The translations under genes and the position numbers were made by a program. The notes beneath the pieces are model-generated. The model was not told the origin of the DNA and did not search any database. It was given only the letters and a program-made list of their open reading frames with translations. A stretch of 32,760 nt of DNA from JBHHXG01 sp046756985 (lineage in GTDB: Bacteria > Pseudomonadota > Zetaproteobacteria > Mariprofundales > Mariprofundaceae): positions 1 through 32,760 of the forward strand of contig JBHHXG010000011.1 of NCBI GenBank assembly GCA_046756985.1. Reading direction: 5' to 3'. Below are positions 25,209 through 32,760 of the stretch, piece after piece. Within the stretch, counting starts at the first letter, position 1, and the number at the start of each line of letters is the position of its first letter.

Positions 25209-25493
25209 CTATGCGGAGCGATCAACCCGTTCCCGAAGCTCTTTTCCCGGTTTGAAATGGGGGACGACCTTGGCAGGGACTTCAACAGATGTGCCGGTTT
25301 TTGGATTGCGGCCGATGCGAGCATTCCTGCGTTTGGTCGTAAAGCTGCCAAAGCCACGCAGTTCGACACGATCTCCCTCGGCCAGGGCAACACTAATGGC
25401 GGAGAAAATGGTGTTTACAACAACTTCTGCTTCACGCCGGGTGATCTGTTCCTGTGTTTCAGCGATGATATCCACCAGTTCAGACTTTGTCAT
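25209..25493 (-). CDS. ihfB: Integration host factor subunit beta
   Basis: IHF is a heterodimer that bends DNA sharply at specific sites and acts in recombination, replication and transcription. The 94-residue protein has the HU/IHF fold with GFGSF near residue 48 and the DNA-intercalating arm RNPKTGTSVEVPAK containing the proline. The position between rpsA and lapA is the classic ihfB locus, separating it from HU. GAGGAG lies six bases before the ATG. Confidence 0.95.
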   Translation of the reverse strand: MTKSELVDIIAETQEQITRREAEVVVNTIFSAISVALAEGDRVELRGFGSFTTKRRNARIGRNPKTGTSVEVPAKVVPHFKPGKELRERVDRSA

Positions 25494-25543
25494 ACACTTC
25501 TCCTCTCATACCCTCACCATGGAAGATTTCTGCAACCATCAAG

Positions 25544-27295
25544 TTAGCTTTTTGCTTTTTTTGGGCCCTGTTGTTTATCAAGAAGCTTGCGCTGCAACTC
25601 CAGAGCAAGCGCTGACGGCGTATCCTTCTGCTTCACCTGCTGTGCGTAGTTGCGCACAGCATCGCGTTCCTCATCATGCAACATCTTCTTGATTGATAGC
25701 TCAACCTGTCTACGTTTTTTGTTGACGTCAACAACCTTGGCATCAACTTCACTGCCAACTTTGATCTCTCCGTGGTCACGTGGCACTTCCCGCAACGGCA
25801 GCCATGCCCGAATACCATCTGTCAACTCGACAATGAAAGCACCCTTTGAAACCTCGACAACTTTCCCGGAGACGCTCCCACCGCGTTTTATGCCAGCCAG
25901 AAACAATTCAAACGGATCATCAGAAAGTTGTTTGATACCCAACGCAATACGCTGACGCTCGACATCAACGCCAAGCACAGCACACTCCACTTGCTGCCCC
26001 TTTTTATACTCCCCCAATGCTTCCGCACCAGCCTTGTCCCAAGACAGGTTTTCAATGTGCACCAGGCCATCCAGATCATCATCAACTGCAACAAAGAAGC
26101 CGAAATCCGTGAGGTTTTTCACTTTACCGCTCACTCGGGAACCGACTGGATGGTGGGATAACCATACATGCCATGGATTTTCCATTACCGCTTTCAGGCT
26201 CAGGCGAATACGGCGCGCCTCCGGCTCAACTTCCAGTACAGCCACATCCACCACATCGCCTTCAGCCAGAAGCTGTGTTGGCTTCACATCCTTACGTGTC
26301 CAGCTCATCTCGGAACGGTGAATCATGCCTTCAATACCCGGCTCGAGCTCTACCACCGCACCAAAATCAAGCAGTCGGCGCACCGTACCGGTCAGACGCA
26401 TGCCTGGTTCGTATGTTTCGCTGGCCTTATCCCACGGATCGGCTTGCAGAACCTTCATGGACAACGAAACCTTCCCCTTTTCTTTATCCAGTTTGATGAT
26501 TTCAGCCTTAACGCTTTGCCCGACGGAGAGCATCTCGGAAGGATGGTTCAGGCGCCGCCAGGCGATATCAGACACATGTAGCAGTGCATCAACGCCACCG
26601 AGATCGACAAAGGCGCCAAAGTTAGCCAGCCGCTTTACTTCACCGCTCACTCTGTCGCCTACCGATACACTGTTGAAAAATGCTTCACGCTGCTGTTGCT
26701 GCTCACTGGCCAGGGGCTGTTTACGAGATACAACAATATTCTCGGGTTTGCGTCTGGCCTCCAGTACAACTACCTGACACGCTTTGCCAATAATATTATC
26801 AGCTGGCATATGAGGGTCAGGATCGGCTTCTGACTTGGGCATAAAGGCATTCAGGCCGCCAAGGTCAACGCGGAAGCCACCTTTTACCTCAGCCGTGACT
26901 GTTGCTTCCAGCGTATTTCCGGTTTGGCTTGCCTCATCAACCGCATTCCATATATTACGACGGCAAGCCTCAAGGACCGACAGTTTGACGCCTGCGGCGC
27001 CGCCGACAGACTGCACCATGGCCTCAACCTCATCGCCGGCATCCGGCAAATCCAGATTGGCCTGGGCAAATTCACTGACCGGGATCGCTCCCTCAGCCTT
27101 GGCTCCAACGTCCACAATGACTGACTCTGTATCACGGCTTACCACCACTCCCCTGACGGTTTCACCTCGTTTGATGACTGCTTGTTCACGCAATGATGCC
27201 TCGAACATCTTTTTGAAGGATTCCGCGTCCTCATTGACACCGTTTGCAGAAGCTTCTGCGCCCGAAACGTTTTCCTGTTCTGTGTGATCGCTCAT
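25544..27295 (-). CDS. rpsA: 30S ribosomal protein S1
   Basis: S1 binds mRNA on the 30S subunit and helps start translation of structured or weak-leader messages. The protein of 583 residues contains six S1 (OB-fold) repeats: two divergent N-terminal ones that contact the ribosome, then four RNA-binding ones with the pattern G-x-V-x(5)-FGAFVDL. The start at 27295 is supported by GGACGGA upstream and by the acidic N-terminus; a longer in-frame start would overlap cmk and has no family support. The N-terminal extension before the first repeat is about 30 residues. An 82-base gap after cmk, with CATAAT as a possible -10 box, may hold its own promoter. Confidence 0.96.
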   Translation of the reverse strand: MSDHTEQENVSGAEASANGVNEDAESFKKMFEASLREQAVIKRGETVRGVVVSRDTESVIVDVGAKAEGAIPVSEFAQANLDLPDAGDEVEAMVQSVGGAAGVKLSVLEACRRNIWNAVDEASQTGNTLEATVTAEVKGGFRVDLGGLNAFMPKSEADPDPHMPADNIIGKACQVVVLEARRKPENIVVSRKQPLASEQQQQREAFFNSVSVGDRVSGEVKRLANFGAFVDLGGVDALLHVSDIAWRRLNHPSEMLSVGQSVKAEIIKLDKEKGKVSLSMKVLQADPWDKASETYEPGMRLTGTVRRLLDFGAVVELEPGIEGMIHRSEMSWTRKDVKPTQLLAEGDVVDVAVLEVEPEARRIRLSLKAVMENPWHVWLSHHPVGSRVSGKVKNLTDFGFFVAVDDDLDGLVHIENLSWDKAGAEALGEYKKGQQVECAVLGVDVERQRIALGIKQLSDDPFELFLAGIKRGGSVSGKVVEVSKGAFIVELTDGIRAWLPLREVPRDHGEIKVGSEVDAKVVDVNKKRRQVELSIKKMLHDEERDAVRNYAQQVKQKDTPSALALELQRKLLDKQQGPKKAKS

Positions 27296-27377
27296 TATTG
27301 TTCCGTCCACCTGTAGATTATGTTCTGGTTTTAATGCGGCATTTACCATCGTTCCCAGGATCCCCGCCTGTAATACA

Positions 27378-28076
27378 TCAGCCGGCATACTTGATCAGGC
27401 CGCGGCGCTCGAGCACCGCCAGCATGCGATCCAGCACTTCGTCCATACGCATGGTTGTGGAATCAATATGCATGGCATCCTGTGCCTTCTGGAGCGGGGA
27501 ATGTGCACGCTCGGCGTCACGCTGATCCCTTGACTTCAAGTCTGCAACAATCCGTTCGAGGCTAACTTCGGGCTGCTCGCTGTGCAACTGCGCCCAGCGG
27601 CGGCGGCCGCGTTCACGTAGCGATGCAGTCAGATAAAACTTGGCTGCTGCATCCGGCAATACCACTGTACCGATGTCGCGTCCGTCCATAATACAGCCCT
27701 TTTCCGCCACTTGCCGCTGCACGCCAAGCAACTGCTTACGTATCGCCGGACATGCAGCTACCCTGGAAGCATGCGCGCCGACTTCTTCACTGCGAAGCCG
27801 CTGTGTCTGGTTTATACCATTATAAAAGATTCCCTCGGGACGCCATTCCATCTTCGGAAGCACGCCTGTTACAAGCTCAGCCAATGCTGACTCATCATCA
27901 CTGTCTACACCTTTTTCGATAGCCATGTAGGCAATAAAACGATACAACAGACCCGTATCCAGCACGGGGAATCCAATCGCCTCAGCAAGCATTGCTGCAG
28001 CCGTGCCCTTGCCTGAACCGGATGGTCCGTCAATGGCAATTTTCAGGCCACGGATTGCCGCTATCCATTCAGCCAT
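27378..28076 (-). CDS. cmk: Cytidylate kinase
   Basis: Cmk phosphorylates CMP and dCMP to diphosphates. The 232-residue protein has the P-loop IDGPSGSGKGT, the DTGLLYR substrate motif, the DGRDIGTVV segment and the Arg-rich lid with SRDQRDAER. There are three in-frame ATGs; I chose the last because GGA lies six bases before it. It overlaps aroA by eight bases. cmk directly before rpsA is the common proteobacterial arrangement. Confidence 0.95.
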   Translation of the reverse strand: MAEWIAAIRGLKIAIDGPSGSGKGTAAAMLAEAIGFPVLDTGLLYRFIAYMAIEKGVDSDDESALAELVTGVLPKMEWRPEGIFYNGINQTQRLRSEEVGAHASRVAACPAIRKQLLGVQRQVAEKGCIMDGRDIGTVVLPDAAAKFYLTASLRERGRRRWAQLHSEQPEVSLERIVADLKSRDQRDAERAHSPLQKAQDAMHIDSTTMRMDEVLDRMLAVLERRGLIKYAG

Positions 28077-29409
28077 CATGTTTCCAGCAAACATTCATGC
28101 CAATCTGTCGGGCAAGCGGTACAAAATCCGGAAATGATGTTGTAATCGCCTGCGCATTCTCAATGATGATTTCCCCTTCGGCACGCTGGGCTGCCACAGC
28201 CATGGCCATGGCGATGCGGTGATCCCCATGCGCATCAATGACCGTACCGCCGGCAAGCTTGCTACCATGGATTACTACACCGTCCGCCCGCTCTTCAATC
28301 CTAGCACCACAGGCATGCAAGGCAGCCGCCATGACTGCAATACGGTCACTCTCCTTGACACGTAATTCTTCGGCCCCTGCCAGCACAAACTCGCCTTCCG
28401 CAAGCGCCGCTGCTGCAAACAGTACCGGGAACTCATCAATGGCATCCGGCACATCATCCGGATTGACCGTAATGCCCTGAAGCGCCCCATGCCGGATTCG
28501 CATATCTGCCACCGGCTCCTGGCCAACTGCTGTTTCTCTTTGCAGCGAGATCGATGCATGCATGTCATGCAGAATGCGCCGAAATCCGTCACGGCGCGGG
28601 TTGATACCCACTCCGTACAGCAGCACTTCCGAGCCTTCAATCAGACTTGCTGCCACTGCGAAAAATGCCGCCGAAGACGGATCCCCAGGAATGCGTATCG
28701 TTTCGGCCGGAGCAGTGAGCCTCCCCTGCGGTTTTAGCCGGATTGTACCATCATCCGGTGTATCCACCGGCTGACCGAACAATGGCAACATGCGCTCGGT
28801 ATGATCGCGGGTTGGTTTGGGCTCGGACACGGTTGTTTCGCCCTCGGCAAAAAGTCCTGCCAGCAACACACACGATTTGACCTGTGCACTGGCTATTTCG
28901 GGAATATGATGGATGCCCGCAAGTTTCCCGCCGCGAATCTCCAGTGGCAACAAATTGCCGCCATCACTACCCTGAACGCTTGCACCCATACGACGCACCG
29001 GCTCAGCTACGCGCTGCATCGGCCGCCTGGAAAGCGATGTATCACCAGTCAATGTGCTACTAAATGGCTGACCTGCCAGCACTCCCGTCATCAAACGCAC
29101 ACAGGTGCCGGAATTGCCTGCATCCAGCGGGTGATCGGGCTGTTTGAGTCCATGGAGTCCCGCGCCGTGTACGCGCAGCCGCGTCTTTTCGTCATTCAGC
29201 CATTCAATACCAACGCCCATATCGGCAAACATCTGCGCCGTCGCCAGATTGTCTTCGCCCGGTAAAAAACCTTCGATTTCGGTAATGCCATCAGCCAAAG
29301 CGGCCAGCATGACGGCACGATGCGACATCGATTTGTCGCCCGGGACGGTCAGCGCACCCCGCAGTGGTCCATGCGCTGGGCCGGCGATCAGAGTGCCGCC
29401 GGCTTTCAT
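28069..29409 (-). CDS. aroA: 3-phosphoshikimate 1-carboxyvinyltransferase (EPSP synthase), class II-like
   Basis: AroA joins phosphoenolpyruvate to shikimate 3-phosphate in the sixth step of the shikimate pathway. The 446-residue protein has GDKS (24-27), NSGT (99-102), RPMQRV (129-134), SAQVK (174-178) and RDHTE (201-205). The GDK, SAQxK and RxHxE motifs are those used to define class II enzymes such as those of Bacillus and Agrobacterium CP4. It is preceded by tyrA with a 10-base gap; in pseudomonads these two genes are fused, but here they are separate. Confidence 0.96.
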   Translation of the reverse strand: MKAGGTLIAGPAHGPLRGALTVPGDKSMSHRAVMLAALADGITEIEGFLPGEDNLATAQMFADMGVGIEWLNDEKTRLRVHGAGLHGLKQPDHPLDAGNSGTCVRLMTGVLAGQPFSSTLTGDTSLSRRPMQRVAEPVRRMGASVQGSDGGNLLPLEIRGGKLAGIHHIPEIASAQVKSCVLLAGLFAEGETTVSEPKPTRDHTERMLPLFGQPVDTPDDGTIRLKPQGRLTAPAETIRIPGDPSSAAFFAVAASLIEGSEVLLYGVGINPRRDGFRRILHDMHASISLQRETAVGQEPVADMRIRHGALQGITVNPDDVPDAIDEFPVLFAAAALAEGEFVLAGAEELRVKESDRIAVMAAALHACGARIEERADGVVIHGSKLAGGTVIDAHGDHRIAMAMAVAAQRAEGEIIIENAQAITTSFPDFVPLARQIGMNVCWKHDG

Positions 29410-29419
29410 TGAGATAATC

Positions 29420-30316
29420 TCACAGCGTTTCCCCGTGCGTTTTTAGCCATGCGTCGCGCGCCTGTTTAGCGGCAGCAAAAGCCTCAAGTAGCTTTTCACC
29501 ATCTTCAGCAGCCAGTGCTGACTTCATATCGGTAAGCTCGGCTTGAAGCGCATCAATTTCTTTCACAAGTGCCGGACTATTTGAGATGACAATATCGCGC
29601 CACATTTCAGGCGATGACGAGGCGATGCGGGTAAAATCACGAAACCCTCCGGCTGCAAACTGGAATGGATCATGCCCCTCGTCAGCCTGTTTTCGCACAG
29701 CATTAACCAATGCAAAGGCAGCAAGGTGAGGCAGATGGCTTACCGCTGCCAAGAGATTATCGTGACTGGCTGCGTCCATCTCAATCACTTGGCTACCTGT
29801 TGCGGCCCATAATGCTTTTACTTCGTCAAAAGCTTTTGCACTTGTTGATGGCTCAGGTGTTAAAATGCAGGAGCGGTCTTCAAACAGCTCAACAAATGAA
29901 GCCTCAGCACCGGATTGCTCGGTTCCGGCAATGGGATGGGCAGGCACAAAACGAGATGGATCGGGAAGATGCTTCTGAGCCACGTCAATAGCATGCTGCT
30001 TTGTACTTCCAGCATCTGTAATCAATGTATCCTCAGGTAATGCGCTCGCCAATTCGGCAAATACGCGATCATATGCACCCATGGGCACGGCCACCAACAC
30101 CGCGTCAGCATCATGCACTGCCTCAGATATATCGTGGGTCCAATGATCAATAATGCCCAGTTCACGGGCTCGATCGAGGTTTTCGCGACTGCGTCCCACA
30201 CCGGTAATACGGTTCACAGCTCCGGCATGCCGTAGAGCACGCGCAAACGATCCGCCGATCAGACCGACGCCAATTACCACCAGATGTTCTATCAGGTGCT
30301 CATCCTTGCGAGACAC
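29420..30316 (-). CDS. tyrA: Prephenate/arogenate dehydrogenase
   Basis: TyrA oxidatively decarboxylates prephenate (or arogenate) on the way to tyrosine. The 298-residue protein lacks a chorismate mutase domain. It has the Rossmann motif GVGLIGGSFARAL, the catalytic histidine in HPIAGTEQSG and the helical dimer domain with SHLPHL. NAD versus NADP and prephenate versus arogenate preference cannot be settled by eye. The start is GTG with AGGAG six bases upstream; this ribosome-binding site lies in the last codons of hisC. Confidence 0.95.
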   Translation of the reverse strand: MSRKDEHLIEHLVVIGVGLIGGSFARALRHAGAVNRITGVGRSRENLDRARELGIIDHWTHDISEAVHDADAVLVAVPMGAYDRVFAELASALPEDTLITDAGSTKQHAIDVAQKHLPDPSRFVPAHPIAGTEQSGAEASFVELFEDRSCILTPEPSTSAKAFDEVKALWAATGSQVIEMDAASHDNLLAAVSHLPHLAAFALVNAVRKQADEGHDPFQFAAGGFRDFTRIASSSPEMWRDIVISNSPALVKEIDALQAELTDMKSALAAEDGEKLLEAFAAAKQARDAWLKTHGETL

Positions 30317-30319
30317 GAT

Positions 30320-31429
30320 TTACTCCTGGAGCGAATTCATTATGGTTTCCAAAACCTTAAGAAGCCGCTCATTCTCCTGCCTTGTGCCAACAGAGATGCG
30401 TAAATAATCCAGCATCCCGTAAGGACCAAGCGGGCGCGGGATAATGCCCTGATCTTCCAGTTTCTGCAAAATCAACCCGGCTTTAGCGTGGCGCAACAGC
30501 ACAAAATTTCCGAAGCTATGTCCCCCCAGAACAGCCATTTCCTGCAGGGCGACCTCAAGCCGCTTGCGCTCTGATTTGCATGTCTCCGCCTTTTCTATCA
30601 CCCATGCTTCATCTTCAAGGGCTGCCATGGCAGCCGACTGGGCCAGAAAATTTACATTAAATGGCTCACGGAAACGGTCGGCCAGCCCGACAATACCGGC
30701 ATCGGCGATCGCATAGCCTGCCCGGCAACCCGCAAGCCCATAGGCCTTGGAGAATGTGCGTGTAATCACGAGCCCCGGATGTGATAATTGGCATACGGAA
30801 TCACCCAATTGGTCGGTAACGTATTCGTAATAGGCTTCATCGATAATGGCAATGATATGCCGTGGCAAGCGGTCGAGAAAGGCCTGCAGTTTTTCAGGTG
30901 TATGCAGCGTCCCTGTTGGATTGTTTGGATTGGCTATGCACACCATCTTGGTCGTCCCGCTCACCTTAGCAGCCATGGCATCCAGATCATGGCTCAATCC
31001 GTCCGACTCCGGCACAGCAACACCTGCTGCTCCCGAGCCCTGCGCTGCCAGCGCATACACAATAAATGCACGCGCACTGTAAACCACTTCGTCACCTGGA
31101 CCGGCAAAGGTGCGAATCAGCAATTCCAGTACTTCATTGGAACCGTTACCAAGCAGGATATTTTCAGGCTTAATGCCATGCTTCCCAGCCAATGCCTGCT
31201 TCAGTTCGGTACAATCACCATCCGGATAACGGTGCGCCTCGCCAGCAGCTTTCTGAATGGCTGCCAGCGCCTTTGGTGGTGGACCATATGGATTTTCGTT
31301 GGATGCCAGCTTGATCGCCTCGGTCATGCCCTTTTCGCGCAGCAATTGTTCAACAGGCTTGCCTGGCACATAGGGATGCAGGCCCGAGGCCTGCGGCACC
31401 GCACGGTCCGACCATTTCACCCGTGCCAT
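30320..31429 (-). CDS. hisC: Histidinol-phosphate / aromatic aminotransferase
   Basis: This 369-residue PLP enzyme belongs to the HisC branch of class I/II aminotransferases. It has LASNENPYG at the N-terminus, NPNNPTG, DEAYYEY and the PLP lysine in TFSKAYGLAGCRAGY. In this cluster (between pheA and tyrA) HisC2-type enzymes often also transaminate phenylpyruvate or hydroxyphenylpyruvate. No other his genes are nearby, which supports an aromatic role. It starts six bases after the pheA stop, without a strong ribosome-binding site, so coupling is likely. Confidence 0.94.
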   Translation of the reverse strand: MARVKWSDRAVPQASGLHPYVPGKPVEQLLREKGMTEAIKLASNENPYGPPPKALAAIQKAAGEAHRYPDGDCTELKQALAGKHGIKPENILLGNGSNEVLELLIRTFAGPGDEVVYSARAFIVYALAAQGSGAAGVAVPESDGLSHDLDAMAAKVSGTTKMVCIANPNNPTGTLHTPEKLQAFLDRLPRHIIAIIDEAYYEYVTDQLGDSVCQLSHPGLVITRTFSKAYGLAGCRAGYAIADAGIVGLADRFREPFNVNFLAQSAAMAALEDEAWVIEKAETCKSERKRLEVALQEMAVLGGHSFGNFVLLRHAKAGLILQKLEDQGIIPRPLGPYGMLDYLRISVGTRQENERLLKVLETIMNSLQE

Positions 31430-31435
31430 GACTGC

Positions 31436-32569
31436 TTACAAAGGCTTGGATACGGGATAGGAGCCGAGCACCTTGACATACCCACCTGGCATGGCGAGCA
31501 CCTCATCCAGCGCAGCTTGTACATTCGCCTCGGTCCTGTGCCCTTCCAAATCAACAAAAAAGACATATTCCCAGATCTTCTTTTTGGAGGGCCGGGAGGC
31601 GATGCGCGACAGGCCGATACCACGATCTGAGAACGGTCCGAGCAAAGCATGCAATGCACCCGGCTCATCCTTGATGGACAGGATCAAGGCCGTTTTGTCC
31701 TCGCCGGAAGGCGGAGAATCATGAGCGCCAATCACCAGAAAGCGGGTGGTATTATCGGGATAATCCTCAACATGTTCCCGCAGCACAGGCAGGTTCCAGC
31801 ACTCCGCCACAGCCAGTGATCCGATGGCAGCCATACGGCGCCAGTTCCAGTCTGCATCAGATATATCACCATTTTTAACCTGCCCGATCATTTCCGCTGC
31901 ACGCGCCGTCGAAGCCACTTCCACCATCTGCACGCCAGGCATATTCGATTGCAGCCATTTGCGGCACTGCCCCAGTGCCTGCGGATGTGACAACACCACC
32001 TCAATATCACCAAGCTGCGTGGCATGTGACAACAGACAATGATGAATGCCCAGCAATATTTCAGCGCATATGGATACATCCCGATCCACAAACAGATCGA
32101 GCGTATGCGTCACAGCGCCCTCAAAGGCATTCTCCACCGGAACAACGCCATAAGCAGCCCGGCCGGATTCCACCTCATCAAAAACATCCCCCAGATTTTT
32201 GCAGGCGTGATAATTGGCGGCAGAACCGAACTGGCGGGTCGCTGCCATATATGTGAACGTGCCTTCCGGCCCCAGATAAGTAATCGTGACCGGATGTTCC
32301 AGCGCCAGACAGGCGCCGATAATTTCCCGGAAAATGCCATGCAGGGCAGCATCAGGAACCGAACCATCTTTTTTAGCCAGCAGGCGCCGGATGATTTCAG
32401 CCTCACGGCTTGGCACATAATACGGCCCATGGCCCTGATTCTCTTTATGCGCACCGACCTGGGCAGCCAGTCCGGCCCGCTTCTGAATCAGCGCCAGCAA
32501 CTCATCATCCACCGCATCAATCGCGGCGCGCAGCTCATCCAGTTTTTTCTGGTTATCCGCTTTGCTCAT
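31436..32569 (-). CDS. pheA: Bifunctional chorismate mutase / prephenate dehydratase
   Basis: The P-protein converts chorismate to prephenate and then phenylpyruvate. The 377-residue protein has an AroQ-type mutase domain (about 8-90), a dehydratase domain (about 94-280) with TYLGPEGTFT, PVENAFEG and the catalytic TRF at 275-277, and a C-terminal ACT domain (about 293-370). The ACT domain carries phenylalanine feedback control through GALV and ESRP motifs; here they read GALH (304-307) and ASRP (324-327). It is the first gene of the run to dgt visible in this window. The 188 bases upstream separate it from a divergent start at the window edge. Confidence 0.96.
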   Translation of the reverse strand: MSKADNQKKLDELRAAIDAVDDELLALIQKRAGLAAQVGAHKENQGHGPYYVPSREAEIIRRLLAKKDGSVPDAALHGIFREIIGACLALEHPVTITYLGPEGTFTYMAATRQFGSAANYHACKNLGDVFDEVESGRAAYGVVPVENAFEGAVTHTLDLFVDRDVSICAEILLGIHHCLLSHATQLGDIEVVLSHPQALGQCRKWLQSNMPGVQMVEVASTARAAEMIGQVKNGDISDADWNWRRMAAIGSLAVAECWNLPVLREHVEDYPDNTTRFLVIGAHDSPPSGEDKTALILSIKDEPGALHALLGPFSDRGIGLSRIASRPSKKKIWEYVFFVDLEGHRTEANVQAALDEVLAMPGGYVKVLGSYPVSKPL

Positions 32570-32742
32570 GGGGGCTCAGCCTAGCAGCAGCATGGCACAC
32601 ATGCATCTGTAGAAGCGGACACATGGGGAAGGTCACACAGGCGCAAAAAGAACCTGCTATTGCACCCTCAGAATTGATATAGCCAGTAATATTGCTCAAC
32701 TATTGTTTTGATTAGGAAAGCTCGGATCCTTCAAAGCCTACC

Positions 32743-32760
32743 AAGGGGATAAATCTAATG
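32743..32760 (+). promoter_or_regulatory. Ribosome-binding site and start codon of a gene running off the window
   Basis: AAGGGGA (32743-32749) lies eight bases before an ATG at 32758-32760, the last three bases of the window. This is the spacing and sequence of a good translation start on the + strand, divergent from pheA. The gene itself is not visible. The rest of 32570-32742 is AT-rich in its second half and shows no hairpin terminator or clear RNA gene. Confidence 0.5.

Noticed and set aside
1..32760. CRISPR array, transposase, prophage or toxin-antitoxin genes
   Set aside because: I saw no regular repeat series and none of the protein families that would mark such elements.

Overview
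The window is a dense block of bacterial chromosome with about 27 complete genes and no gene-free stretch over 300 bases. The gene order pheA-hisC-tyrA-aroA-cmk-rpsA-ihfB-lapA-lapB, the presence of LapA/LapB and IHF-beta, and an adenylylatable type I glutamine synthetase next to a PII protein all indicate a Gram-negative proteobacterium. The mixture of gamma-like gene order with a Bacillus-like (class II) AroA would fit a Zetaproteobacterium such as Mariprofundus, but that placement is inference and was not tested.

Layout. Positions 1-104 hold the 3' end of a thioredoxin-fold gene on the + strand. Positions 169-7124 are on the - strand: rpiA, then queA-nadE-glnB-glnA, then pepA. Hairpin terminators follow glnA and pepA. 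Positions 7212-11197 are on the + strand: an unrecognised membrane protein, nadC, birA, coaX and a SPOR-like membrane-anchored protein. The last of these overlaps carA tail to tail. Positions 11163-17363 are on the - strand: a SpoIIE-type membrane phosphatase, fumC, a DUF2157 membrane protein, a GDYXXLXY-family protein and carA. A tRNA-Asn gene with its own promoter and terminator lies at 17436-17511. Positions 17747-21820 are on the + strand: a CHASE2/TPR/Ser-Thr kinase, a PP2C phosphatase and a double-FHA protein. Positions 21897-32569 are on the - strand: the long pheA to dgt supraoperon. A new + strand gene appears to start at the last three bases.

Most genes are housekeeping: nitrogen assimilation, NAD and biotin/CoA cofactors, aromatic amino acids, pyrimidines, LPS control and translation. 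The most interesting region is 15.7-21.8 kb. Two protein-dephosphorylation systems, one of SpoIIE type and one of PP2C type, flank a tRNA and surround a sensor kinase and an FHA reader. The kinase and the FHA protein carry matching Thr-Met-hydrophobic motifs in their linkers that could be phospho-docking sites. The queA-nadE-glnB-glnA cluster is the second point of interest, because it places glutamine-dependent NAD synthetase in the same transcription unit as the PII nitrogen sensor.
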